A stretch of DNA of 64,000 nt. Origin: Mycobacteriaceae bacterium (GTDB lineage Bacteria > Actinomycetota > Actinomycetes > Mycobacteriales > Mycobacteriaceae). The DNA lies in assembly GCA_028726465.1 (NCBI GenBank), contig JAQYQB010000026.1:228587-292586 (forward strand), written 5' to 3'. The notes beneath the pieces are model-generated. The model made no database searches. It had not been told where the DNA came from and worked only from the letters and a program-made list of their open reading frames with translations. Positions 48,559 to 56,670 of the stretch are shown one piece after another. Within the stretch, counting starts at the first letter, position 1, and each line of letters starts with the position of its first letter. Made by a program: the position numbers and the translations under genes.

Positions 48559-48612
48559 GTTTATAGATTTTTGCAAGAATTTCGTTGCGAAATCTACAAA
48601 CCAGCCTATTAT
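48559..48612 (+). promoter_or_regulatory. sodA promoter with large dyad
   Basis: A 12-base inverted repeat with one mismatch (GTTTATAGATTT at 48559-48570 and AAATCTACAAAC at 48590-48601, 19 bases apart) ends just before -10 TATTAT at 48607-48612. Its place over the -35 region suggests a regulator site controlling sodA. Confidence 0.6.
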
Positions 48613-48643
48613 GGGGCCCGTACCCAACGAAAGGATAATAATC

Positions 48644-49246
48644 ATGGCTGTTTACGAACTTCCCGACCTGCCGTACGACTACGACGCCCTAGAGCCGCAC
48701 ATCTCCGCGGAGATTATGCAGCTGCACCACGACAAGCACCACAACACCTACGTGCAGGGTGCTAACGCTGCACTCGAGGCTCTCGAGGCCGAGCGCAACG
48801 GCGAGGCTAACGCTGACCGCATCCGCGCCCTGTCCAAGAACCTGGCGTTCAACCTGGGTGGCCACACCAACCACTCCATCTTCTGGAAGAACCTGTCCCC
48901 GAACGGTGGCGGCCAGCCGACCGGCGAGCTGGCTGAGGCCATCGACCGCGACTTCGGCTCCTTCGAGAAGTTCCAGGCTCACTTCGCTGGCGCTGCTACC
49001 AGCCTGCAGGGCTCCGGCTGGGCCGTGCTGGGTTACGACCACATCGCCGGCAAGCTCATCATCGAGCAGCTGACCGACCAGCAGGGCAACGTTTCCGTTA
49101 ACTTCACCCCGCTGCTGATGCTGGATATGTGGGAGCACGCATACTACCTGCAGTACAAGAACGTGAAGGCTGACTACGTCAAGGCCTTCTGGAACGTCGT
49201 CAACTGGGACGACGTTGCCGAGCGCCTGGCTGCCGCTGAGAAGTAA
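48644..49246 (+). CDS. sodA: Superoxide dismutase (Mn/Fe family)
   Basis: 200-residue Mn/Fe superoxide dismutase. Metal ligands are the first His of LHHDKHH (near 28), the His in NHSIFW (near 76), and Asp and His in [11 protein letters not shown] (near 162/166). The Gln in LQGSGW helps set metal choice; corynebacterial SodA is a manganese enzyme, which is the likely case. The ATG at 48644 has AAAGGA nine bases upstream; an upstream start at 48542 in the same frame lies inside the promoter dyad and is rejected. A strong terminator follows. Confidence 0.96.
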   Translation: MAVYELPDLPYDYDALEPHISAEIMQLHHDKHHNTYVQGANAALEALEAERNGEANADRIRALSKNLAFNLGGHTNHSIFWKNLSPNGGGQPTGELAEAIDRDFGSFEKFQAHFAGAATSLQGSGWAVLGYDHIAGKLIIEQLTDQQGNVSVNFTPLLMLDMWEHAYYLQYKNVKADYVKAFWNVVNWDDVAERLAAAEK

Positions 49247-49281
49247 GAAAAGCAACTCAGCGCCTTCCAGCGTTTCCAGCT

Positions 49282-49317
49282 AAAGGGCCGGCCCCCGCGC
49301 GGGGGTCGGCCCTTTTT
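49282..49317 (+). terminator. sodA terminator
   Basis: Stem of 15 pairs with one wobble (49282-49296 with 49301-49315), loop GCGC, then TTTTTC. It lies 35 bases after the sodA stop. Confidence 0.95.
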
Positions 49318-49419
49318 CGATCCTGTAGGATGCGCGGAAAATCGGCTTCTACCACCAGGTCTGCGCGTATCCCCAGGACACCGTTCGCCTTCAGGCGCAA
49401 AGGCCGATGGATTGACATA
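49318..49419. other. Non-coding gap between the sodA terminator and the XRE operon promoter
   Basis: Part of a 310-base gap between sodA and the next gene. Apart from the terminator and the promoter described separately, I see nothing convincing in it; a minus-strand open frame of about 70 codons over it has no ribosome site and no recognisable protein pattern. Confidence 0.5.
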
Positions 49420-49482
49420 GCAAAGCCCCCTTGACGGTAAAGCACGCTTAACATATACTCGTATACGTAAAGCACACTTGAC
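49420..49482 (+). promoter_or_regulatory. Promoter with three AAGNNNNCTT operator-like repeats
   Basis: A near-consensus promoter, TTGACG (49431-49436), 17-base spacer, TATACT (49454-49459), overlaps three related 16-base units of pattern GYAAAGCNCNCTTRAC: 49420-49435 (over the -35), 49437-49452 (in the spacer) and 49467-49482 (just after the start site). Each has the small dyad AAG-N4-CTT. They are likely binding sites of the XRE regulator encoded as second gene, giving autoregulation. Confidence 0.7.
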
Positions 49483-49556
49483 TAAAACGCGGCCAGAGTA
49501 AGGCCAAAAGCCGAAGCAAGCCGGCGATGTCACTCAGGCCAGGAAAGGGGTAAACC

Positions 49557-50015
49557 ATGGAAACGAAAACACGCCTCGGCCGGATGCGTTCCGGCGGCAG
49601 CCAGCGCAAGCTGATGTTGACCTCCGCTGCGGCAGGTGCGATGACCGCGGTCATAGTTGGCGCGGTTCTGACCACACTGACGGGCCACACGGGAGTATCC
49701 GCCGGGTTGACCGTCATGATATACGCCGCGTGCCTGTTCCCGGTGGGGTTCGTCGCATGGTGGGCTGTGTTGGTAGACCGCTCAACCATCGCGGGGGCGC
49801 CGGCCCAGCCGGAGAAATCAATCGAGTCTCGCTGGTACGACCAGGCAGCCCAAAGCACTTTCCACGTCTGCCTGTGGGCAGTAGGCGCGCTCGGAGTGGT
49901 CTCGGTATTCCGGGACTTCCAGGTCTCCGCCCACTGGTTAACCATCGGTCTAGGCACGTTCCTAGCGGTCGTTTTCTGGGGTTCGTACCTGCTCCACAAG
50001 CGGCGCGAGTCCTAA
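49557..50015 (+). CDS. Four-segment membrane protein paired with an XRE regulator
   Basis: 152 residues with four hydrophobic segments (about 20-42, 49-72, 101-118, 125-145) and basic ends; no enzyme motif. AAAGGGG precedes the ATG. It is co-transcribed with the 63-residue XRE repressor five bases downstream, from a strong promoter carrying three operator-like repeats. Such membrane-protein/YgzD-like-regulator pairs occur in many Gram-positive bacteria, but I cannot name the family or function. It may respond to envelope stress or a drug; that is inference. Confidence 0.72.
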   Translation: METKTRLGRMRSGGSQRKLMLTSAAAGAMTAVIVGAVLTTLTGHTGVSAGLTVMIYAACLFPVGFVAWWAVLVDRSTIAGAPAQPEKSIESRWYDQAAQSTFHVCLWAVGALGVVSVFRDFQVSAHWLTIGLGTFLAVVFWGSYLLHKRRES

Positions 50016-50020
50016 GCGCT

Positions 50021-50212
50021 ATGAACAACCGGCTACGCGAGTACCGCGCTACACACAACCTGTCCCAACAAAAACTGGCCGACACCTTAGGCGTATCCCG
50101 CCAGACGGTCATCAGCCTGGAAAAAGGTCGCTACGATCCGTCGCTGCCGTTAGCGTTCCAGCTGGCAGCCTTCTTCGACTGCACGATCGAGGACCTTTTC
50201 ATCCCGGATTAG
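50021..50212 (+). CDS. Small XRE-family regulator
   Basis: 63-residue protein that is essentially one helix-turn-helix domain: NNRLREYRATHNLSQQKLADTLGVSRQTVISLEKGRYDPSLPLAFQ. It ends FFDCTIEDLFIPD, the pattern of YgzD/HTH_3-type short repressors. The ATG follows the membrane gene stop by five bases, so expression is coupled. It probably binds the three AAGNNNNCTT dyads in its own promoter, as small single-domain repressors of this type are usually autoregulated. Confidence 0.88.
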   Translation: MNNRLREYRATHNLSQQKLADTLGVSRQTVISLEKGRYDPSLPLAFQLAAFFDCTIEDLFIPD

Positions 50213-50219
50213 CCCCCTG

Positions 50220-51128
50220 TTAGCCTCCGCTAACACCCGGCCTGGCAGCCGGGCGCCCCTCAGCCTGGCAGGCGAAGTCGCGGAACTGGGCGACGGCCGG
50301 GGCGTCGTCGCCGGGGGCGCCAGACCAGGCCGAGCTCGCGGTAGGCTGGCGGGTCTAGCGGGATGACGTTGCGGGCCTGCAGGTACGGGTCTTCCAGCGG
50401 CAAAAGGGCGCTGCCCAGGCCGGCTTCGACGAGCCCCGCGACGGTGGTCAGCTCCATCGACTCGAAGACGAAGCGCGGGGTGATGTCGGCCGCGGCGACG
50501 AGGTCGTCCAGGAACATACGGGTCCCGTAGCCCGGCAGCATGCCGATGAAGGGCTCGCCGTCGAACTGCGCCATCGTGACGGTATCGGCGTTGCCCACCC
50601 AGTGCTCGGCGGGCACGGCAATGCCAAGGCGCTGGCGTTCCAGCAGCGCCCAGCTCAGCGCGTGCGGGGCGGCATCGAGCGGGCGCGGGCCCACGAGCGC
50701 GAGGTCGGCCTCGCCGGCCAGGACGCGGTCGACCAGCTCTTGGGCTGCGCCTTGGTGGAGTTGGAACTCGACGTGCGGGTAGCGGGCGCGGTAAGTGCGC
50801 AAGAGGTCGGGGACCATCCAGGTGCCCAGCGAGTGCATGAAATCCAGGCGCACCGTGCCCCGGTCGGGGTCCATCAGGCGGGCGACCTCCGCGGTCCCGC
50901 GGGAAAGCTCCGCCACGGCTGTGCGCGCGTGGGCAGAAAACCCGCGCCGCGACTGTTGAGCACCACGCGGTGGCCAACACGGTCGAAGAGGCTCGCGCCG
51001 GCGGCCTTTTCCACGCGTTGGATGCGCCGGCTGAGGGTGGGTTGGCTGATGCCGAGGCTGTCGGCGGCCGCCCCGACGGCGCCGGTCTCCGCGGTGGCAA
51101 TGAAACCGCGCAGGTCATCCACATTCAT
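50220..51128 (-). pseudogene. LysR-family regulator with two frameshifts
   Basis: The N-terminal winged helix is normal (VDDLRGFIATAETGAVGAAA, then LSRRIQRVEKAAGASLFDR), but the frame breaks near 50943-50950. There, one base appears missing in the GGCGCGGG tract; the expected continuation GFSAHARTAVAELSRGTAE is in another frame. That frame carries the LysR effector domain (about 50316-50940). A second shift at the five-G run 50313-50317 (one extra base) returns the tail to give GDDAPAVAQFRDFACQAEG and a stop at 50220-50222. With both corrected the protein is about 302 residues, normal for LysR. Both sites are GC-rich tracts, so sequencing error is possible. It is divergent from the MFS gene it may have controlled. 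Confidence 0.8.
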
Positions 51129-51198
51129 GCAGGAAGTGTATCAACTCTTGCTATTTTCCACATTTTACACATAGACCCCGCGCGGGCATGCTGAGAAT

Positions 51199-52368
51199 AT
51201 GCCGAGAGCCATGCCCCGAAATACCCGCGCCACCGTCGCCATGCTCTGCGTCGGGTTGGCGGTCTTTTCCTGCCTGTATTCCACCCAGGCCATCCTGCCG
51301 GAGCTGGTCAGCGAGGTGGGCTTGAGCTCCACGGCGGCCGCGCTGACGGTCTCCGCGGCGACGGGCGCGCTGGCGGTCTGCGTGGTACCCGCCTCCATCC
51401 TCTCCGAGCGCTTCGGCCGCGGGCGGATCCTTTTGGTCTCCTGCCTGGCGGCCACGCTGGTTGGCTTCGCGGTGCCGTGGGCGTCCAGCCCCGCGCTACT
51501 CATCGGGCTGCGCGCCGTCCAGGGCGCCCTCATGGCGGGCGCGCCCGCGGTGGCGATGGTCTGGCTCTCGGAAGAGCTTAACGCCCGCGCGCTGCCGCGG
51601 GCGATGGGCCTGTATATCGCCGGCACCTCCATCGGCGGCCTGATGGGGCGCCTTATCCCCTCTGGCCTGCTGGAGCTGACCTCGTGGCGCTGGGCGCTGG
51701 CCGGTTCCGCGCTGGTCTCCTTCCTCTTCGCCGTCGCGGCGGCGTTCCTGCTGCCGAAGCAGCGCAACTTCACGGCCAAAGCTCTTAACCCCCGGCGCGA
51801 GTTCGCCGCCATGCTCGAGCACTGGCGGACCAAGGAACTCGGCCTGCTGTTCTTGGTCGCCCTGCTGGCGATGGGCTCTTTCGTCTCCATCTACAACTTC
51901 ATCTCTTTCCGACTCATCGAGACCTTCGGGCTGCCGCAGGCGCTGGTCAGCTTCGTCTTCCTGCTTTATCTCTTCGGCACCTGGTCGTCTGCCCAAGCCG
52001 GCAAGCTGGCCGCCGAGCACGGCCGGGGGACCACCCTGCTGGGCGCGTGCGTGCTCTTCGGCGTGGGCATCGCGCTCACCCTGGGCCCCCTGGTGGCAAC
52101 GATTGCCGGCATGCTGCTGCTGACCGTGGGCTTTTTCGCCGCCCACTCCACGGCCAGCGGCTGGGTCGGCGCCGTGGCTAAACACGACCGGGCGGAGGCC
52201 TCCAGCATGTACGTCTTTTGCTATTACTTCGGCTCCTCGGTGCTGGGCGCTTTCGCGGGAACGCTGTTCGGGGCGTTCAACTGGTCCATCTTCGTGGCCT
52301 TCTACGTGCTGGTTTCCGTGATCCTTATCGCCATCGCCGCAACGCTGAAGCGGCGCGCGGTGGGATAA
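51199..52368 (+). CDS. MFS transporter (AraJ/YnfM-like, 12 TM)
   Basis: 389-residue major facilitator with about 12 membrane segments. It shows the MFS motif A-like SERFGRGRILL in loop 2-3 and LRAVQGALMAGAPAVAMVWLSE after it, typical of the YnfM/arabinose-efflux-type DHA1 branch, usually drug or metabolite export. It is intact, divergent from the broken LysR gene with 70 bases between starts, and followed by a membrane protein 12 bases later. Substrate unknown. The start has no clear ribosome site. Confidence 0.88.
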   Translation: MPRAMPRNTRATVAMLCVGLAVFSCLYSTQAILPELVSEVGLSSTAAALTVSAATGALAVCVVPASILSERFGRGRILLVSCLAATLVGFAVPWASSPALLIGLRAVQGALMAGAPAVAMVWLSEELNARALPRAMGLYIAGTSIGGLMGRLIPSGLLELTSWRWALAGSALVSFLFAVAAAFLLPKQRNFTAKALNPRREFAAMLEHWRTKELGLLFLVALLAMGSFVSIYNFISFRLIETFGLPQALVSFVFLLYLFGTWSSAQAGKLAAEHGRGTTLLGACVLFGVGIALTLGPLVATIAGMLLLTVGFFAAHSTASGWVGAVAKHDRAEASSMYVFCYYFGSSVLGAFAGTLFGAFNWSIFVAFYVLVSVILIAIAATLKRRAVG

Positions 52369-52380
52369 ACTAGAGAAATT

Positions 52381-53712
52381 ATGGAGAAAATACCCAACAA
52401 GAAGTGGTCGGGGAAGAGCTGGCACCGCCGCGCCAGCAAGCCAATCACGCTGTGGATGATGGTCTTCATCCTGGCCGGGGCGGTGCACACCCTCATCCCT
52501 AATTACCGTTGGGTGCTCATCCACCTGTTCACCCTGGGCATGGTGACCAACAACATCGTCGTCTGGTCGCAGTACCTGACCGAGAAATTCGTCCAAGCCC
52601 GCCTGCCCGACTCGGCCCGCCCGAACCAGCTGCGGCGGATCTACATCCTCAACGTGGGCGTGGTTCTGGCCATCATCGGCCAGGCCCTCGACGACATCTG
52701 GGATCTGCACTTCATCCTCACGCAGCTGGGCGCACTCATCGTCGGCGCCATGCTGCTCTGGCACGGCGCTAGCCTGACCCAGCAGTGGCGCGGGATCGAC
52801 AGCGCCAAGCGCTTCCGCCCCATCATCCTGGGCTACGTCGGCTCGGCGCTGTGCCTGCCCGTCGGCGCGTTCTTCGGCGCCATCTTGTCCATGGGCCTGT
52901 CCGAGCCCTGGTACGGGCGGTTGCTGACCGCCCACGTGGTGGCCAATATCGGCGGTTTCGTCGGCTTGGCCGCCGCGGCCAGCCTGACGGTGCTCTTCCC
53001 CACCATGTGGCGGACCAAGGGCATCACCACGCGGATGAACCCGACGCTCATCCTCCTCGCGGTGGGCACCGCCGTGACCATCGCGGGCGCGCTCAGCAGC
53101 CTCGCGTGGCTAACCGGCGCGGGCCTGGTGGTCTACGCCGCCGGCTGGCTGGCCAGCCTCCAGCAGTGGCTGCGCAACGTCGGCGCCGTGCTGGCCGAGC
53201 CGCGCGACCGGGTCAGCTACCCGGCGGTCTCCGTGCTGGCGGCGGTGACCTGGCTGGCGCTGACCATCGTCTACCTGGCCGTCCAGGTCTTCATCAGCGG
53301 CGACCCGGATCCGCTGCCGACGCTGCCACTGCTCATCGGCTTCGCCGGCCAGCTGCTCATCGGTGTGCTCAGCTACATCATGCCCACGACGATGGGCGGC
53401 GGCCCCGCAGCCGTGCGCGCGGGCCTGAAGGAGATGAACCGCGGCGGTCTGTTCCGCTCCACGCTGATTAACGGCGGGCTCATTATCTGGTTGATTACGC
53501 AAAAGTCCTGGCTCGCGGTCTTCTCCTCGGTGCTGTGCATCATCCCGCTGGCCGCCTTCCCCATCTTCATGATCCGCGCGGTCAAGGCGCAGAAGGCCGT
53601 GCTGATGAAGCAGGCCGAGGGCCCGGAGCCGGGGACCGAGTCCCAGTGGGGGCAGATCACTGCTGGTCTGGTGACCCTGGCGCTGCTGTTGGCGGTTTTT
53701 GGAGGTATCTAA
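52381..53712 (+). CDS. Multi-pass membrane protein (NnrS/copper-oxidase membrane-domain-like)
   Basis: 443 residues with about 12 hydrophobic segments. Conserved-looking histidines sit within or near helices: IHLFTLGMVTNNIVVWS (near 52), MLLWHGAS and LLTAHVVANIGGFVGLAA. This pattern resembles the membrane domain found with actinobacterial multicopper-oxidase/nitrite-reductase fusions and NnrS-like haem or copper proteins, but no cupredoxin domain follows. TAAACT nine bases before the ATG could drive a nearly leaderless start. It may be co-transcribed with the MFS gene (gap 12 bases). The last 56 bases overlap the convergent nuclease gene. Identification is tentative. Confidence 0.6.
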   Translation: MEKIPNKKWSGKSWHRRASKPITLWMMVFILAGAVHTLIPNYRWVLIHLFTLGMVTNNIVVWSQYLTEKFVQARLPDSARPNQLRRIYILNVGVVLAIIGQALDDIWDLHFILTQLGALIVGAMLLWHGASLTQQWRGIDSAKRFRPIILGYVGSALCLPVGAFFGAILSMGLSEPWYGRLLTAHVVANIGGFVGLAAAASLTVLFPTMWRTKGITTRMNPTLILLAVGTAVTIAGALSSLAWLTGAGLVVYAAGWLASLQQWLRNVGAVLAEPRDRVSYPAVSVLAAVTWLALTIVYLAVQVFISGDPDPLPTLPLLIGFAGQLLIGVLSYIMPTTMGGGPAAVRAGLKEMNRGGLFRSTLINGGLIIWLITQKSWLAVFSSVLCIIPLAAFPIFMIRAVKAQKAVLMKQAEGPEPGTESQWGQITAGLVTLALLLAVFGGI

Positions 53713-55141
53713 CGCCCGGCGCGCCCGCGCTCATCCAGTCGCGGACCGCGCGGGTGGCGCGCGTGTCGTCCGCGTTGTACGTCAGCAGTGCCTCGCGCAC
53801 GGCGGTATCCCCGCGCAGCGCCGCCCGGCGCGCGGTCACGGATTCCTCGCCGGCGAAATCGCCCTGCCGCCAGTGAAAGCCCGCGTGCGGGGCCACGGCC
53901 TTGAGCCCTAGCCCGGACGGCCCAAGGAAATGGGCCTTGACGTGGGCGAACAAGTCGACCCACTCGGGCGAGGATAGGAAGCTTTCCACCTCGGCCAACG
54001 CGGGCTGACCGAAGCGCTTGGCGGACATGCGCATCCAGTGGTTCTCGCCGTGCGCGGAGTAGCAGTAGGCCGCGAAGGTCTGGCCCGCCGCGTGGGCGCG
54101 AGCCCGGATGCCCATCAGCCAGTCCCAGAACGCAGAGAAGTTGTGGGCCTCGGCCCTCCCGCCTAGCGGCTCCCAGGTCACGAAGGGGTGGTATTCGCCG
54201 GCATACCACGCACCCCAGAGGTAGGCGCCTTGGTCCAGGTAGGCCTCCATGTCCACGTCGACCTCCACGTCGGCGCGCGGGACGGTCGGCACGTCGCGGG
54301 CCAGCAGCGTTATCCCCTCCCGCCACGCGGCGGCGAGCTGGGAGGCCGGGTAGAGATCGGCATCGATAAGCGCCTGGACGCTGTCAATGCCCTGCTCGCG
54401 GTACGGGTCGGCCTTATCGCCGGGCAAGAACAGGCTGATGTCGTCGACGGCTGCCAACTCCGGCTCGCAGACGGGCCAGAACCGGCAGCTGGCGCATTCT
54501 TTGACCCGGCGCGGCGCCTGAGGCAGCGGGCGGGCCAGGGCGGTATCCAGCGCGGCCTGGTAGCGCTGCGTTTCGGTGAAGAAGGTCAGCTGGCGGTCCT
54601 GCCCAATGATCCCGGCCCGGCCCGCGTACTGCTCGCCAAGGGTCCGCTCCGCAAGCGCCAGCCGGTAGCCGTCGGCCACGTGGTGGCGCGCCTGGTAGGG
54701 CAGCGGCAGGGGATCGCTCAGCCCCAGCCGATGGGTGGGCACGCCCGGCAGCGTCTTGCCGGGCTTCTTCCGCGCCACGCGGTGGTTGGAGACCAGCACC
54801 GGGACGATCCCGTCCGCGGTGCGCAACAGAAGGTCGACGTTGACGGCTACCCCCTCGGCGATGAGTACCCCGCCGGTGATGTGGGTGTGCGCGCCACCTA
54901 GGGCGCGCTGGGTGGCGGCGGCGCGCTGGGAGGCATCGTCAGCCGGCAGGGGCCCTAGGTCCTTGCGGCGGACCTTTTTGCCCTGCTGGGGCAGCTGTTC
55001 AGCGACGGCTTGGCGGGCGGCGCGCAGCCTGTCGGCCCGCGCGGCGGCGGAGGCAGGGGCGGGAATTTCGGGGAAGCGCCGGGCCTGAACCCGCCGGTAC
55101 TGGCACCCCACCAGATCCGACGCCGTCAACCAATCGCTCAC
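53657..55141 (-). CDS. TM0106-family RecB-like nuclease
   Basis: 494-residue predicted nuclease. The N-terminal part (about 1-240) is RecB-like, with GVLIAEGVAVNVDLLLRTADG and the cysteine cluster CASCRFWPVC which, with an early Cys (CQYRR), resembles an iron-sulfur-binding nuclease. The C-terminal part (about 270-480) is an RNase-H-like exonuclease region with DVDMEAYLDQGAYLWG, HNFSAFWDWL and YNADDTRATRAVRDW, the last carrying acidic residues. The GTG start has TAAGCT exactly seven bases upstream, so it is likely leaderless. Role in DNA repair is inferred. Its last 56 bases overlap the membrane gene at 52381. Confidence 0.82.
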   Translation of the reverse strand: MSDWLTASDLVGCQYRRVQARRFPEIPAPASAAARADRLRAARQAVAEQLPQQGKKVRRKDLGPLPADDASQRAAATQRALGGAHTHITGGVLIAEGVAVNVDLLLRTADGIVPVLVSNHRVARKKPGKTLPGVPTHRLGLSDPLPLPYQARHHVADGYRLALAERTLGEQYAGRAGIIGQDRQLTFFTETQRYQAALDTALARPLPQAPRRVKECASCRFWPVCEPELAAVDDISLFLPGDKADPYREQGIDSVQALIDADLYPASQLAAAWREGITLLARDVPTVPRADVEVDVDMEAYLDQGAYLWGAWYAGEYHPFVTWEPLGGRAEAHNFSAFWDWLMGIRARAHAAGQTFAAYCYSAHGENHWMRMSAKRFGQPALAEVESFLSSPEWVDLFAHVKAHFLGPSGLGLKAVAPHAGFHWRQGDFAGEESVTARRAALRGDTAVREALLTYNADDTRATRAVRDWMSAGAPGVRYLQKPPTAAPGSPDQQ

Positions 55142-55246
55142 CCGCCCGAGCTTAATAGACTGGGACAGGTAATGTTGAATGCAGCACTACACTGCAAACA
55201 AATAGTTCCCAAGACAACGACCTTCAACCACAGTGAGGACACAGTC

Positions 55247-55882
55247 ATGAGCCTGCTCAAGAAAGTTCGTAAGCTCCGCGCCCAAGCCAAGGCAGAAGCC
55301 AAGGCCGCTAAGGCCCGCGCCCGGGCCGAGGTCAAGGAGGCCTCCAAGGCGGAGCGCCGTCAGCATAAGCTGCTGGCCAAGCAGGAAAAGAACTTGCTGA
55401 AGTCGGAAGAAAAGGGCCTGAAGAAGCGCCGCAAGCACGAGGAAAAGATGGCCAAGCAGGAGCTGGAGAAGCTCAAGGCCGGCCGTTTTAACTCCGACAA
55501 CGTCAAGCGCTACGCCGGCGCCGCCCGCGTGGCCGTCCCGCTGCTGCTGCCGCTGGCCTACCGCGGCCTGGTGGCCCTGCGCGAAAACAACGAGAAGCGC
55601 CAGGCAAAAAAGGCCGGCGTCTCCCGCGACCAGCTCGCCTCCTTTGCCGGCCACGGCGCCTCCCTGAAGGCCCGCACCCAGGGCATCCGCAACTCGCTGG
55701 AGGGCACCGACCTGCCGGCCGGCTTCAAGCGCGACGTGCGCGACCGCCTCGACGAGCTCGACGCGGCCACAGACAACGCAGAGTTCATGACCGCCGATCA
55801 GCGCCGTCGCGCGCACTCGTCGATCAACACCGACATCGACGGCGTCACCTACGACATCCAGCAGCGCCTCACCACCGCCTAA
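55247..55882 (+). CDS. DUF6474 family coiled-coil protein
   Basis: 211 residues. The first ~85 are an Ala/Lys/Arg/Glu-rich, strongly charged helix of coiled-coil type; a hydrophobic stretch about 92-110 (VAVPLLLPLAYRGLVAL) may touch the membrane, and a C-terminal helical domain follows. It matches the actinobacterial DUF6474 family, function unknown. The ATG at 55247 has GTGAGGA upstream; a longer frame from 55010 runs through the divergent nuclease gene and is rejected. It follows its own promoter gap and is ended by a hairpin. Confidence 0.82.
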   Translation: MSLLKKVRKLRAQAKAEAKAAKARARAEVKEASKAERRQHKLLAKQEKNLLKSEEKGLKKRRKHEEKMAKQELEKLKAGRFNSDNVKRYAGAARVAVPLLLPLAYRGLVALRENNEKRQAKKAGVSRDQLASFAGHGASLKARTQGIRNSLEGTDLPAGFKRDVRDRLDELDAATDNAEFMTADQRRRAHSSINTDIDGVTYDIQQRLTTA

Positions 55883-55908
55883 AACGCGGCTTAACTAAGC
55901 CCACAGCA

Positions 55909-55945
55909 AAACCCCGGCTCCAGCATCTACCTGCAGGACCGGGGT
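55909..55945. terminator. Bidirectional terminator between DUF6474 and hrrA
   Basis: AACCCCGG/CCGGGGTT stem (55909-55916 with 55938-55945) with a 21-base loop that can itself pair. On the minus strand it is followed by TTTTGC. It lies between the convergent stops at 55882 and 55989. Confidence 0.6.
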
Positions 55946-55988
55946 TGAGCTTTGCCTGCGCGCCCGGGTGGGCGGCGCGGGTGGGCGT

Positions 55989-56627
55989 CTAGAGCACGCC
56001 CTGCTCGCGGGCGGCGGCTACGGCCGAGGTGCGCGAGCGCACGCCCAGCTTGTCGTAGATGTGCACGAGGTGGGACTTCACGGTGGCCTCCGAGAGCATG
56101 AGGTCCTGGCCGATCTGGCGGTTCGAGGCGCCGGCGGCCACCAGCTTGAGCACCTCCAGCTCGCGCGGGGTCAGCGAGGTGCGCGGGGTGCGCACGCGCG
56201 TCATCAGGCGGTCGGCGACCATGGGCGACAGGGCCGAGTCCCCGTCCGCGGCCGAGCGCACCGCGGCGAGCAGCTCCGCCGGCGGGGCGTCCTTGAGCAG
56301 GTAGCCGAGCGCGCCGGCCTCGATGGCGCCTAGGATGTCCGCGTCCGTGTCGTAATTGGTCACGACCAGTACCTTCGGCGGGTGCTCCATGCGGGAGCGG
56401 ATGGCGGCGGTGGCCTCGGCCCCGCCCATCACGCGGGTGCCTTCCACGCCCGCACCGAAGCGCAGGTCCATCAGCAGCACGTCGATGCCGCCGGCCTGGG
56501 CCGCCGAGATAGCCGCTTCGGCCGTGGCCACCTCCCCGACCACCTCGATGTCGTCGGCCTCCTCGAGCACGGCGCGCAGCCCTAGTCGGACGATTTCGTG
56601 GTCGTCAGCTAGCAGAACCCTAATCAC
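55989..56627 (-). CDS. hrrA: Haem-responsive response regulator HrrA
   Basis: 212-residue NarL/LuxR-type response regulator. The receiver domain (about 1-120) has phospho-acceptor Asp54 in VLLMDLRFG, with D8/D9 in LLADDHE. The DNA-binding domain (about 145-210) has SLTPRELEVLKLVAAGASNRQIG and SEATVKSHLVHIYDKLGV. The sequence closely follows C. glutamicum HrrA, which activates haem oxygenase and respiratory genes and represses haem synthesis. The gene order downstream of sodA and next to the kinase also matches. The start is GTG with GGAGAGG before it. Confidence 0.9.
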   Translation of the reverse strand: MIRVLLADDHEIVRLGLRAVLEEADDIEVVGEVATAEAAISAAQAGGIDVLLMDLRFGAGVEGTRVMGGAEATAAIRSRMEHPPKVLVVTNYDTDADILGAIEAGALGYLLKDAPPAELLAAVRSAADGDSALSPMVADRLMTRVRTPRTSLTPRELEVLKLVAAGASNRQIGQDLMLSEATVKSHLVHIYDKLGVRSRTSAVAAAREQGVL

Positions 56628-56670
56628 GTGGAGCCTCTCCTTTTTGTGGAAACACGTATCCTCCGAAAGT

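Noticed and set aside
49257-49475. 72-codon minus-strand frame in the gap after sodA
   Set aside because: Begins inside the XRE promoter repeats and ends inside the sodA terminator; no protein pattern.
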